A stretch of DNA of 64,000 bases from JACKHA01 sp041401985 (GCA_041401985.1 JAWKTE010000001.1:248001-312000); one strand, 5' to 3'. Counted from the first letter of the stretch, positions 44,288-53,389 are shown. Translations and numbers: made by a program. Notes: generated from the sequence alone by a model not told the origin.

Positions 44288-44889
44288 TGCTCGCCACTTG
44301 CGAGCACCTCATGGCCTGCGGCCCGCGCCTCCTCTACGCCTACACCCAGTCCGACGAGATCTCCCTGCTCTTCCACCCCGACGCCGACGACTTCTCGCAA
44401 CCTCCGCAAACTCGACTCGGTCCTCGCCGGCGAGGCCAACGCCCGGTTCCAGCCTCCTGCTGGGCGACGTCGCCGTCTTCGACTGCCGCATCAGCCAACT
44501 CCCCACCCGCCGCGACGTGGCCGACTACTTCCGCTGGCGACAGGAAGACGCCCACCGCAACTGCCTCAACGCCCACTGCTACTGGCGGCTCCCGCGGCGA
44601 AGACGCCCACCGTCGCCAGGCCGCCGAGCGCGTCGGCCTCTCCGTCGCCGAGAAGAACGAACTGCTCTTCCAGCGCGGCCAGAACTTCAACGACCTCCCG
44701 CCCTGGCAACGCCGCGGCATGGGCGTCCTCTGGCAGGACATTCAGAAACAAGGCCTCAACCCCGTCACCGGCCAGACCACCCTCGCCACCCGCCGCCAAC
44801 TCTCCCGCCTGCTCGACCTGCCCATGCGCGACGAGTACGACGCCTTCATCGAGCGCGTCCTCGCCGAATCGCAGCCCGGCACGCCCTGA
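44117..44889 (+). pseudogene. thg1: Thg1-like tRNA(His) guanylyltransferase / 3'-5' RNA polymerase with five frameshifts
   Basis: Joined across frames the sequence is Thg1-like throughout: MKFDDLDARMRIFE, VARLDGRS+FTRLTKERHNF (metal Asp), PFDERFRDMMLATCEHLMAC, YAYTQSDEISLLFHPDADDF, RNLRKLDSVLAGEANARF, SLLLGDVAVFDCRISQLPT, DYFRWRQEDAHRNCLNAHCY, GLSVAEKNELLFQRGQNFND. Thg1 family enzymes add nucleotides to tRNA 5' ends in the 3'-5' direction. Bacterial members repair truncated tRNAs. The breaks are near 44191, 44218, 44392, 44448 and 44590. Each is explained by one extra base (for example CCC for CC). As written no intact protein is made. Confidence 0.82.
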
Positions 44890-45012
44890 CCTTGCTCCCT
44901 CTGTTGGCCCCCCACACCCAAAATCGCAAATCATGGCGCACCCTTGTGCGCCAATTCCTGCCCGTTCCGCCCCCCAGGCCGCCAACGCTCGCCCCGCCCG
45001 CTAGCGTCCACC

Positions 45013-45375
45013 ATGCCGCCCGACACCAACCACCCCGCCCTCCTCACCGACTTCGTCGAGGGCCTCATCCCGCTCCTCGAACTCTGCAACATCCACGCAC
45101 TCGACCCCCAGCAACTCGCGGCCTGGGCAGCCTCCGACCACACCCAGCGCGACCTGGCCGCACTCGCGCACCTCGCCCAACTCCGCGCCGCCGCCATCGC
45201 CGCCCAGGCCCACCCCACGGCCCTCGCACGCCTGGCCACCATCGCCCTCTCCCCGACCCCAACCGACCCCAACGCCGACACCACCGGCCCCGAGCCGCCG
45301 CCCTCGCGGCCAGCGCGCCCAAGAGAGCCGCGACGCACTGGCTGCTATCCACAAACCCCGATGACTCTCCCGTGA
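45013..45375 (+). CDS. Hypothetical protein, C-terminus doubtful
   Basis: The 120-residue frame starts MPPDTNHPALLTDFVEGLIP and runs LLELCNIHALDPQQLAAWAA, HTQRDLAALAHLAQLRAAAI, AHPTALARLATIALSPTPT. The first ~85 residues are Ala/Leu-rich amphipathic helices and look genuine. The last 30 are Pro/Arg-rich. Another frame from about 45296 gives AAALAASAPKRAATHWLLS, so an indel there is possible. The family is unknown. It follows the thg1-like gene by 123 bp on the same strand. Confidence 0.5.
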   Translation: MPPDTNHPALLTDFVEGLIPLLELCNIHALDPQQLAAWAASDHTQRDLAALAHLAQLRAAAIAAQAHPTALARLATIALSPTPTDPNADTTGPEPPPSRPARPREPRRTGCYPQTPMTLP

Positions 45376-45774
45376 AGCAGACGGCGCCCCTCTATCGAAG
45401 GATCGGGGCCTTCCATCGAGAAGGCGGGGCGGCTCCATCGAGGGGCAGGGCTTTCCAACCGCTCGAACGCGGCCACAACCCGCAAACCAAACCCCCGCCG
45501 TCACCAACCACGCCCCACCACCACGCAACCCACCCGACTCAGCGCCATCAACGCCGCAAGCCCACGCTCCGCGACTGACCTCAGCCGCCCCAATCACTCA
45601 AACAAGACTGACGAACTCCCCGCGCTCTCGGGTCGGAACCAAGAGCCACCACAGAGACACAGAACACGAGGCAGCCGGCAACATCGCTGCCCCCGCCTCC
45701 CTCAGCGCCCTCTGCACCTCAGCGGTGAATCCCTCCTGCATCGATCAACAATCAGCAACGCCGTCGCCAGCACA
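45376..45774. other. Intergenic region with repeat arms
   Basis: No gene is supportable. Three imperfect CCATCGA(G/A)-centred units lie at 45390-45450. A repeat element follows: a left arm of CCACAGAGACACAGA words (45641-45670) and a right arm CTCAGCGCCCTCTGCACCTC, AGCGGTGAATCCC (45701-45735), roughly complementary. It is the same class as the elements at 12765, 40746 and 52445. Confidence 0.5.
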
Positions 45775-46710
45775 TCACCGCATCACCGCCGGCACATCCC
45801 GATCCGTCCGATCCCCGGAAAACAGCGCATTGCTCGCACCCGCCGCGAACGCCTCGAACGCGCCATCCCCCCGCTCCACATAGCCCATCTCCGCCGGCGT
45901 CATCGCCTCGACATGCTCATCCGCGAACGCCACGTTCGCCTTCCGCCCATGCCGCGCGTGCGGGGCCGACCGGTGCTCGCCCCCAGGATTCTGCGGGTCG
46001 CAGAAGTCGCCCTGCGTCGTCAATCGCGGCGGGTCGAGCGAGTACCCATGCCCACCCAGCGCCGTCAGCATCGGATGCCTGCTCCCGTCATTCAGATTCG
46101 GCGTCCGCTCCAAACGGGCCTTCCCCCCAGCCGACCCCATCGCATCCGCAAACAGCACCGTCCCCGACGGATCGACGCGGCTCACCCGCACCGGGAAGTT
46201 CACAAACCCCTGCCCCTCCGTGTCGTTCAGGAACCGCGCGTTGCCCAGGAACTGGTAGTTGTACCCGTACCCGTTGTTCCGAGTGCTCGTCCAGTCCGCC
46301 GCCTCCGGGCACAGGAACACCTCGTTGCCGATCTGCGCGTTGTGCTCCGCCGACTGCTCCGGCAGCGGGTTCCGCAGCGCATAGAACCGCGTCTCCACCC
46401 CCAACTGCACATACCACCGCGGGCGATACTGCTGCCCGTTGCCGACGTCATAGATGTTCTTCTCGAACTGCGCGAACCGCCCAACCTGCCCAGGCACGCT
46501 GATGTCGTCGTTCGAATCGGCGTACAGCCGCCACCCCACCGCCACCTGCTGCATCCGCGACAGGCACACCACGCCCCGCGCCGACGTCCGCGCCGCCCCC
46601 AGCGCCGGCACCAGGATCCCGATCAGCAGCGCGATGATCGCAATGACCACCAGCAACTCGATCAGGGTAAAGCCACGCCGCCCCCGTCCGGTCCTGCCCA
46701 AAGGGTGCAT
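45775..46710 (-). CDS. Prepilin-type pseudopilin (type II secretion / planctomycete xcpG-like family)
   Basis: The 311-residue protein has the prepilin peptidase site and class III helix at residues 13-36: RRGFTLIELLVVIAIIALLI, with Glu at +5. The body has ARTSARGVVCLSRMQQVAVG and YADSNDDISVPG, common in planctomycete pseudopilins, plus HGRKANVAFADEHVEAMTPA near the end (the H-x-x-x-x-N-x-x-F-x-D-G/E-H tail motif). It is processed and methylated at the membrane and may build a pseudopilus or fold alone. The ATG at 46710 is just before the basic leader. Confidence 0.9.
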   Translation of the reverse strand: MHPLGRTGRGRRGFTLIELLVVIAIIALLIGILVPALGAARTSARGVVCLSRMQQVAVGWRLYADSNDDISVPGQVGRFAQFEKNIYDVGNGQQYRPRWYVQLGVETRFYALRNPLPEQSAEHNAQIGNEVFLCPEAADWTSTRNNGYGYNYQFLGNARFLNDTEGQGFVNFPVRVSRVDPSGTVLFADAMGSAGGKARLERTPNLNDGSRHPMLTALGGHGYSLDPPRLTTQGDFCDPQNPGGEHRSAPHARHGRKANVAFADEHVEAMTPAEMGYVERGDGAFEAFAAGASNALFSGDRTDRDVPAVMR

Positions 46711-46850
46711 CGCCCGCTTCTCCACGCCCCCGGCGGCGGCGCGCCAACCGCGCCGGCCGCCCCACATCTCGCACCCCCAGGACAAGCCCATCCTACCGCG
46801 ACCCCCGCCGCGCGCGAAGCCAAATCCGACCAGCGCCGCGCACGCCTGCC

Positions 46851-49076
46851 CTACCCCCGCCCCTCGACCAGCCGCAGATCATCCTCAACCGCCCCCGCCG
46901 CCTCCGCCGACAGCGACGCCCGCCCATATCGGACCCCGTAGTACGCCTCCACCACCCGCGACGCCGCCCCCCGCAGCCGCTCGTCCTCCAACCCCCGCGC
47001 ATGGTCCAGCGGCGGCCGCCATCCGGGCTTCGCCGCGCCGCGACGCGCCAGCGCCGCCAGCAGCCTCGCGTAGAACCCCGCGTGCGCCAGCCGCGCCGCC
47101 CGCTCCTCACGCCGACGCTCACGCAGCCGCAGCCACACCGCCAGCAGCCGCGGCTTCACACTCTGCCACACCACCGGCCCCCCCACCACCACCGCCACCC
47201 CAACGCACGCAACCACGATCATCGCCACCATCGCGTTCCGCATCGCCCGCACCACCAGCGACCGCCCCCCCGTCCGGATCCGCGCGGCCGCCTCCTCCGC
47301 CCACTGGTCGATCGCCGCCACGTCGATCCGCATCGCCGACACCAGGCTCGTCCGCGACTCGTCGTCGAACGCCACCACCGACGTGATCCACGCGTAGTTC
47401 ACCGCGTCGAACAGCGCCCGGGCCCGCGAGGCCAGCGTCGGCTCCGGGCGGTGGATCCGCTGGAACTCGCCCACCGGCGTCGGGTCCCGCGTCTGCCACT
47501 GGTTCGGCCCGATCTCCACCTCCACCCACGCGTGCGCGTTGCTCTCACGGACAATGTAATGCTGCGTCGCCTCGTTGAACTCCGTCGCCACGTACCCCGT
47601 CACCACGCGGGCGTTCACGCCCACGCTGCGGCACAGGGCCGCCATCGCGCTGGCGTAGTACTCGCAGTGACCCTGACGCTCCTCGAGCAGGAACCACTCG
47701 ATCGGGTCCTGCCCACGGCGCGGCCGGCGGATGTCCAGCGTGTAGGCGAAGCCCTCGTCGAAATAACGGTCGATCGCGCTGGCGATCGCCGCCGCCTCGC
47801 CCCACGGATCCTCGGGGTCAACTTCCGCCCGCAGCCCGGCCCGCTCCACGATGTCCCGCGCCAGCGCCCGCACCGCCTCCGACGGCGGCGGCACCGGCGC
47901 CTCGTACGCACGCTGCGACGGGGTCCGATCCACCTGGTCCACCGTCACGAAGTACCGCAGCCGCCCCGACTGGCCCGATCGCGTCATCACCCCCGTGTCC
48001 GAGTCGTGGCGCAGACGCGACTGGCTCTCGAACCGCACGAACCGCGGACGCCACGACGTGAAGATCGGCGTGTTCTCCGCCCGCGCATTGCGGATGATGA
48101 TCTCCATCTCCACCTGCGCGCCGCGCGTCTGCTCGTCGGGACGCAGGTACGCGCCCCGCGAGGAGAGCAGAGCGAAGTTGGTCCCGCCCGGGATCTGGAT
48201 CCCGCCGCCCCGCTCGCGCCCGCTGGTCCACGAGCCGTCCTCGTAGTGCTCGAGGACCGCCCCGCGAAGATAGAACGTCTCGTCGGGCGCGCCGATCGTG
48301 GCGCGGGTGCCGCCCGAGTTCGACGCGTCGCTCGCCCGCACGGTCAGGTCCAGCACCGGGGCCGACGACGTCGAGATCAGCCCCGCCTCACCGAGGTTCA
48401 CGCTGTCGGTGAACCCGGTGACCATGCCGAGGCCCGCGTTGCCCCACTGCCCGAACGCGTCGGCCCCCAGGCCTCGCGGGAACATGAGGAACACGCCGAT
48501 GCTGATCGCCCCCGCCACGAGCCACGCCGCGGTCAGCGTGCGCCCGAGGCCCGGGATCTTCTCCCCGCCCGGGGCTGGCCGGGCCGACCGCTTCAGGCCC
48601 GCGGCCTTGCGCGCCGCCGCCCGCCCGAGATGGAACTGGTACCCCACCGCGCCCCACACGCAGATCAGCAGCGTCGGCAGCAGCGTGAAGGCCATCCACA
48701 GCGAGTTGCTCGTCAGCAGCGCGCCGATCGAGAGGAACAGCGAGAGCATCACGAACTGCCCGAGGTCCGCGCTCGTCCGACGGTCGAACGACTTGACCAC
48801 CAGCACGCTGATCGTGAAGCGGCAGAAGTGCGCGACGTTCAGGCCCTCGCTCAGGCCCGAAACCACGGCCCAGCCGATCGCGATCAGAATCCCCAGCGTG
48901 ATGATCGCCCGCGGCACGGCCCGGTCGCCGCGCCGCTCGGTGACCCGCCAGCCGACGATCAGCAGCGGGATCGCCAGCAGGGCCGTGACGATCGACTCGT
49001 CGGCGATGGCATACGTGAGGATCGCGCCGAGCGCGCCGAGGAAGACCAGGATGCGGAAGCCGCGATCGGAGTTCAT
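46851..49076 (-). CDS. TgpA-like membrane transglutaminase
   Basis: The 741-residue protein has about six N-terminal membrane helices (FLGALGAILTYAIADE, AIITLGILIAIGWAVVSG, LTAAWLVAGAISIGVFLMFP) and a large periplasmic part. The transglutaminase core has Cys in RQGHCEYYASAMAALCRSVG, His in VRESNAHAWVEVEIGPNQWQ and Asp in TRDPTPVG. Another helix lies near residue 605 (VAMIVVACVGVAVVVGG), followed by a cytoplasmic tail. It fits DUF3488/transglutaminase (TgpA) proteins, which sit next to DUF58 genes as here: the ATG overlaps the DUF58 stop by 4 bp (49073-49076). The substrate is unknown. Confidence 0.9.
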   Translation of the reverse strand: MNSDRGFRILVFLGALGAILTYAIADESIVTALLAIPLLIVGWRVTERRGDRAVPRAIITLGILIAIGWAVVSGLSEGLNVAHFCRFTISVLVVKSFDRRTSADLGQFVMLSLFLSIGALLTSNSLWMAFTLLPTLLICVWGAVGYQFHLGRAAARKAAGLKRSARPAPGGEKIPGLGRTLTAAWLVAGAISIGVFLMFPRGLGADAFGQWGNAGLGMVTGFTDSVNLGEAGLISTSSAPVLDLTVRASDASNSGGTRATIGAPDETFYLRGAVLEHYEDGSWTSGRERGGGIQIPGGTNFALLSSRGAYLRPDEQTRGAQVEMEIIIRNARAENTPIFTSWRPRFVRFESQSRLRHDSDTGVMTRSGQSGRLRYFVTVDQVDRTPSQRAYEAPVPPPSEAVRALARDIVERAGLRAEVDPEDPWGEAAAIASAIDRYFDEGFAYTLDIRRPRRGQDPIEWFLLEERQGHCEYYASAMAALCRSVGVNARVVTGYVATEFNEATQHYIVRESNAHAWVEVEIGPNQWQTRDPTPVGEFQRIHRPEPTLASRARALFDAVNYAWITSVVAFDDESRTSLVSAMRIDVAAIDQWAEEAAARIRTGGRSLVVRAMRNAMVAMIVVACVGVAVVVGGPVVWQSVKPRLLAVWLRLRERRREERAARLAHAGFYARLLAALARRGAAKPGWRPPLDHARGLEDERLRGAASRVVEAYYGVRYGRASLSAEAAGAVEDDLRLVEGRG

Positions 49077-50467
49077 GGCGCGGCCCCCTCGCGCCGGCGC
49101 GAAGGGGCGGAGCGGCCGGGGTTCAATGGCACGGGCCGTCGGGCGGCTCGCTCGGAACTGCCGCTCGCGTCTTGCTTCGGCTCGCCCGCGTCGCCCGCCT
49201 CGCTCACCACCTCGCCCACGGGATCGACCATGAAGAACTCGCGGGCCACGCGCCGCCACCTGTCGCGCCGGGACTCGGGCGGTGCCGGCGGCAGCAGGAT
49301 GTCGGGGATCCTGTCGCCGGGCGCCAGGTACGACGCGATGTCGTCGGCGAACATGTGGCTGGCCCACGGAACGCTCGGCGAGCGCTCGCGCGTCGCGTGG
49401 ACGACCACGACGGCGTGGTCGGGGCGGATCCGGGCGTGGTCGAATCCGCGGCCGGCGCCCGACGCGGGCTTGCCCGACTTTGCAGCCGCGTCCTTCGCCG
49501 CGGGCTGCTCGTCGGTGCCCCACACGGCAAGCATGTGCAGCAGGCGGCGGGCGTGCCACGCGCCCGGTGCGGGCAGGCGGGTGGCCTCGCCGGGGCGGAC
49601 GATCAGGCCCACGCTCGCGCCGCGCTGGGCGAGAAGTTCGATCATGGCGGCGGCCAGAGCAATCGCCCGCTCGCGCTGGAGTTCTTCGGCGCTCTCCGGA
49701 AGGTCGAGGCAGACCCAGACGATCGTCGGCGGGGGCGCGCCCTGCTGGCGGACGATCAGCGTGTCGGATCGGGCCGAGGGACGCCACGCGACCAGGCGCG
49801 GGCTGTCGCCGGGCACGTATTCGCGCACGCCGAAGAACTCGTCGGACGGGCCGACGGCGGTCGCGGTGGCCGCCCCGCCGTGCCCGCGCCGGGCGGGTCG
49901 CGGCACCAGATCATCCCGCAGCCGCACGCGGGCCGGCAGCACCGTGATCGTCGCGGGCAGGTCGAACACCATCACCTTGCGCATCAGCCCGAGCGGGAAC
50001 GACGAGGCGACCGAGACGCTCTTGATCGAGATCACGCCGCGACGGTTCGGCGTGGCCGGGGCAGCAACGGTGGAGGAACGCCGCGCCGGCGCGTTGTGGA
50101 CGAACGCCATCGGCGCGCGGGCCAGCGGCGAGGCGCCCTTGGTCACCTCCGCGATGCCCAGGCCGAACATCGGCATGAGGCGGTTGGCGTTGCGGACCTC
50201 GTACCGGAACTGCATCGGTTCGCCCGCTCGGGCGGTCCGGGGCGTGTGGCGTCCGAGGCGCAGGCCCATCATGCCGCTGCCCGAGAAGATGCCCGAGACC
50301 AGGATGCCGCCAAGCCCGAGCCCGAAGGCCCAGAAGAGCAGGTTGTTCTGCCCGTTGATGGCGCCGATCGCCAGGAAGAGCGTGGTCAGGCCGTGCAGCA
50401 GGCCCGCCATGGTGACGACGGTGTGTCGCGACGAGGGCGGGCGCGTGCTGGCGTTGGATCGTGGCAT
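49073..50467 (-). CDS. DUF58-domain protein
   Basis: The 464-residue protein has two helices near the N-terminus (LLHGLTTLFLAIGAI, LLFWAFGLGLGGILVSGIF). After an Ig-like region (VRNANRLMPMFGLGIAEV, SSFPLGLMRKVMVF) it has the DUF58 core with DEFFGVREYVPGDSPRLVAW, then RPSARSDTLIVRQQG. VCLDLPESAEELQRERAI, AAAMIELLAQRGASVGLIV is the vWA-like part. DUF58 proteins usually act with MoxR ATPases and transglutaminases in envelope functions. MoxR is not in the window. Translation is coupled to the transglutaminase downstream and close to scpB upstream (13 bp). Confidence 0.88.
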   Translation of the reverse strand: MPRSNASTRPPSSRHTVVTMAGLLHGLTTLFLAIGAINGQNNLLFWAFGLGLGGILVSGIFSGSGMMGLRLGRHTPRTARAGEPMQFRYEVRNANRLMPMFGLGIAEVTKGASPLARAPMAFVHNAPARRSSTVAAPATPNRRGVISIKSVSVASSFPLGLMRKVMVFDLPATITVLPARVRLRDDLVPRPARRGHGGAATATAVGPSDEFFGVREYVPGDSPRLVAWRPSARSDTLIVRQQGAPPPTIVWVCLDLPESAEELQRERAIALAAAMIELLAQRGASVGLIVRPGEATRLPAPGAWHARRLLHMLAVWGTDEQPAAKDAAAKSGKPASGAGRGFDHARIRPDHAVVVVHATRERSPSVPWASHMFADDIASYLAPGDRIPDILLPPAPPESRRDRWRRVAREFFMVDPVGEVVSEAGDAGEPKQDASGSSERAARRPVPLNPGRSAPSRRREGAAP

Positions 50468-50480
50468 CGGGTGGGCGCGG

Positions 50481-51212
50481 TCAGGCCAGGGCGAACTCGG
50501 CGGGGGGCGGAAGGTCCTTGAGCGAGGCCAGGCCGAAGGCCTCGAGGAACTGGCGGGTCGTGCCGTAGAGCATGGGGCGTCCGAGTTCCTCGGCCCGCCC
50601 GACGATGGTGACCATGCGCCGCTCGATGAGGGTCTTGAGGACTTCGCCGCAGGCGACGCCTCGGATCACCTCGATCTTGGCGCGGGTGATGGGCTGCTGG
50701 TAGGCGACGATGGCGAGGGTCTCGACGGCGGCGCGGGTCAGGCGGGTCTGGGCCCGCTGCCCATGGAAACGCGCGAGGACCTCCGCGTGTTCCGGGCGGG
50801 TCATGATCCGCAGGCCGCCGGAGACCGGCTCGATGGCGAAGGCGCGCCCGTGCTCGGCGTACGCGGCGTTGAGCAGTTCGACCGCGGCCTTGATCGTGGC
50901 GCTGGTCGCGCCCGGGTGCGTCGGGGCCAGTGCGTCGGCGAGTTTGGACGGAGCGATGGGGCGGTCGGCGGAGATGAGGATGGCCTCGAGGCTCGGGGCG
51001 ATCGAGCCCGGGTCCGGCTCGGGGGCCGCGTCCGCGGGCTCGCGGCTCAGGGACTCCGATGGACGGCGGGTGCGCCCGGCGGGACTGGCTTTGGTAGCAG
51101 CCTTGGCCGCGGGTTCGGGCTTGGCCTCGGCCTGGGCCTCGGGTTCAGGGGCTTGGGCCTCGACCGGGGCCTGGGTCGCCGCACCGTCCGTGTGCTTGAC
51201 GCTGGTGTCCAT
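50481..51212 (-). CDS. scpB: Segregation and condensation protein B
   Basis: The 243-residue kleisin-partner protein carries two winged-helix domains. The core begins at SLEAILISADRPIAPSKLAD and continues LLNAAYAEHGRAFAIEPVSG, RLTRAAVETLAIVAYQQPIT, RAKIEVIRGVACGEVLKTLI, GRPMLYGTTRQFLEAFGLAS. These are diagnostic ScpB segments. The first ~70 residues are an Ala/Pro/Glu-rich disordered extension not usual in the family. ScpB works with ScpA and SMC in chromosome segregation; neither partner is in the window. Confidence 0.94.
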   Translation of the reverse strand: MDTSVKHTDGAATQAPVEAQAPEPEAQAEAKPEPAAKAATKASPAGRTRRPSESLSREPADAAPEPDPGSIAPSLEAILISADRPIAPSKLADALAPTHPGATSATIKAAVELLNAAYAEHGRAFAIEPVSGGLRIMTRPEHAEVLARFHGQRAQTRLTRAAVETLAIVAYQQPITRAKIEVIRGVACGEVLKTLIERRMVTIVGRAEELGRPMLYGTTRQFLEAFGLASLKDLPPPAEFALA

Positions 51213-51524
51213 GGTTCGATGCTACCCGCCCGGCGGCGGGCGTGGCCGGAGATCCCGAGATCGCGGGTCCGATGCGGGGCGAGTGCCCGGAGGAGCGGTC
51301 CGTCCCGATCGGCGGGGCGGTTCCGCGGTTTGGTGCCCGGAATCGGGGGCGGGGCGGGCCTGCGACGCGGGGCTGGGTGTCGCAACCGAGGGGTTTCGTG
51401 GGGTTGGCGACGGCGTGGCCTTAAGAGGGGCGGGGGCTGGTCCGATGAGTGCCGCGGGCCGCATTGGCGTGCGGCGCGTCCGGAATCCGCACCTGCATCC
51501 TTCTCTAGACACGGGGGCGTCGCG

Positions 51525-52409
51525 ATGCCTGCCAGCCGGTCACGGACAGAGCGTTGGCGCGAGTGCCTGGCGCAGATCGAGCAGCGCCAGGGCGGGATCG
51601 AACTGACGCTGCCGGTGGAACGGACCGGGGCGGACGTGCCGGTCGGCGCGCGCGGCAAGAACCTGCTGTGGCGGGTGCGCCTGCTGCGCGTGGCGGACAC
51701 GGAGCTGATCGTGGAGCGCCCGACGGCTTTGGGGCACGCGATCGATCTGGAGCCGGGGCTGGAACTGGTCGGCGTGATGGCGATCGGCCAGAACCGCTGG
51801 ACGTTCAAGACGCGGACGCTTGGGCACACGAGCCTGGGCGGGTCCGGGCGGCCGATGATGGGGCTGCGGCTCTCCTCGCCCGAGGGCGTGGAGCGGTGCC
51901 GTCGGCGTGAGCACGACCGGTACTCGCTGGGCGATCTTTCGATGCCGCCGGTGCAGGGCTGGGCGGTGCTGGACCCGACGAGCGTGGTGGCGGCCGAGGT
52001 GGCGTGCCAGGCGACGATCAACGAGGCGCGCGAGGCGGCGCGTGCGGGGCGGCCCTATGAGGAGCCGGGGCTGGTGCTGCCGGAGGTGGGGCCGGGGTTC
52101 ACGGCGCAACTGACGAACATCGGCGGGGGCGGTGCGGGGCTGGTGCTGCCGGCCAGCGAGTCGAGCGGGCTGGACCGCGGGCGGGTGCTGTACCTGCGGG
52201 TCGATCTGATGCCGCACGTGCCGGCGCCGCTGGGCGTGACGGCCCGGATCGTGCACCAGCACCTCGACAGCGGGATGAACATCCACGCGGGCGTGTGCTT
52301 CGACTTCTCGTTCAACCCGGGGCACAAGGAGTTCGTGAGCGAGCAGATCCGGCGGTACGTCGGGCTGCTCCAGGCGAGCCAGGCGACGCGGATGCGGAAG
52401 GCGGCGTAA
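51525..52409 (+). CDS. YcgR/PilZ-like domain protein
   Basis: The 294-residue protein has an N-terminal YcgR-like barrel (LLWRVRLLRVADTELIVERP, LVGVMAIGQNRWTFKTRTLG). The PilZ-type region has the arginine motif CRRREHDRYSLGDL, and the downstream TNIGGGGAGLVLPAS stands in for [D/N]xSxxG with Gly in place of Ser. The end is typical: VTARIVHQHLDSGMNIHAGV, FSFNPGHKEFVSEQIRRYV. It may bind cyclic-di-GMP, though the second motif is not canonical. The ATG at 51525 starts a basic leader. It is divergent from scpB. Confidence 0.75.
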   Translation: MPASRSRTERWRECLAQIEQRQGGIELTLPVERTGADVPVGARGKNLLWRVRLLRVADTELIVERPTALGHAIDLEPGLELVGVMAIGQNRWTFKTRTLGHTSLGGSGRPMMGLRLSSPEGVERCRRREHDRYSLGDLSMPPVQGWAVLDPTSVVAAEVACQATINEAREAARAGRPYEEPGLVLPEVGPGFTAQLTNIGGGGAGLVLPASESSGLDRGRVLYLRVDLMPHVPAPLGVTARIVHQHLDSGMNIHAGVCFDFSFNPGHKEFVSEQIRRYVGLLQASQATRMRKAA

Positions 52410-52444
52410 GCCGGGCCGGTTGATCGGCGCTCGGGTTCTCTGTT

Positions 52445-52580
52445 GAACGCGAAGGACGCGAAGGGCGCGAGGTGGGGTAAGGGACTCCTCTCGGCGCGTC
52501 ACTCGTCGGCGCACGTTGGTGCTGAAGCGCGTGACGGTCGACTGTCTTTGCACATCGTGTCCTTCGCGTCCTTCGCGTTC
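52445..52580. repeat. 20-bp perfect inverted repeat with 96-bp loop in a convergent gap
   Basis: GAACGCGAAGGACGCGAAGG at 52445-52464 matches the reverse complement at 52561-52580. It lies between the stops of the PilZ-like and TauE genes. Related words form the arms of the element at 40746-40980. It may be a MITE-like element or a two-way terminator. Confidence 0.85.
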
Positions 52581-52597
52581 CTCGGTCGGGAGTCAGG

Positions 52598-53389
52598 TCA
52601 GATCACCCCGGCGATCATGGCCGTGCCGAGGATCGCCAGCAGCACCGCGACGGTGCGGCGGACGTGGTGCATCGTGACCTTCCTGACGAGTTGGGCGCCG
52701 AGCGCTGATCCGGCGAAGGCGGCCAGGCAGGCGGCGGCGACGAGGGGCCAGGGGACACCGGCGGCGGGGGCGAGGTCCTTGGTGAAGAAGGCCGCGCCCG
52801 CGGCGTAGATGGCCAGGCGGGCGATGTCGACCATGGCGGCGATGGTGGCGGAGGTGCCGGCGAACCGCTTGGGGTCGGTGCCGGACTTGACGAGAAAGAT
52901 CGAGCGCAGGGCGCCCTGGTGGCCCGAGAGGCCGCCGAAGAAGCCCGAGAGCAGGCCGCCCCAGGGCATGGCGCGCTTGGGGACGGTGATCGCGGCGAAG
53001 CGTTCGGAGGACTCGAGGAAGGCAAACGCGATGATGAGCGTGCCGATGGCCAGGGCGACGGGGGTGATGCGGGCGTCGATGGGGCCGAGGGTGTAGGTGG
53101 CGATGGCCGGGAGGGTGGCGACGCCGGCCAGGAGCGCGGCGCCGAGGACGGCGCCGGCGATGGCGGGCAGGCCGAAGGCGAGGATGAGGGCGCGGTCGGC
53201 CCATCGTCCGATGAGGGCGAGTTTGAAGAGGCTGTTGGCCAGGTGGGCGACGGCGGTGGCACCGATGGCGACCTCGGGCGGGAAGAACACGGCGAAGGCA
53301 GGCATGAGCAGCGTGCCGAGGCCGAAGCCGGAGATGAGCGTGAGTCCGGCGGCCAGGAGGGCGACGGTGCAGACGAGGAGGTAGTCCAC
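52598..53389 (-). CDS. TauE/SafE-family permease
   Basis: The 263-residue membrane protein has seven or eight helices in the TauE/SafE/YfcA pattern. The first repeat has LISGFGLGTLLMPAFAVFFP, PEVAIGATAVAHLANSLFKL. The second has PWGGLLSGFFGGLSGHQGAL, RSIFLVKSGTDPKRFAGTSA. The G-F-x-G-x-x-S-G-x-x-G motif is diagnostic. The family exports sulfite, sulfoacetate or related organic anions; the substrate here is unknown. A polypurine tract and a 9-unit 8-bp repeat lie directly upstream of the ATG at 53389 and may affect expression. Confidence 0.9.
   Translation of the reverse strand: MDYLLVCTVALLAAGLTLISGFGLGTLLMPAFAVFFPPEVAIGATAVAHLANSLFKLALIGRWADRALILAFGLPAIAGAVLGAALLAGVATLPAIATYTLGPIDARITPVALAIGTLIIAFAFLESSERFAAITVPKRAMPWGGLLSGFFGGLSGHQGALRSIFLVKSGTDPKRFAGTSATIAAMVDIARLAIYAAGAAFFTKDLAPAAGVPWPLVAAACLAAFAGSALGAQLVRKVTMHHVRRTVAVLLAILGTAMIAGVI

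Noticed and set aside
43667..44889. Calling the kinase/Thg1 locus a phage-defence system
   Set aside because: There is no defence-island context and no direct evidence; RNA repair fits the families better.
47001..52409. Very long plus-strand open frame across the transglutaminase, DUF58 and scpB genes
   Set aside because: Upstream of 51525 it is Arg/Pro/His-rich with no domain, and it lies opposite well-supported genes. Only the PilZ-like part is real.
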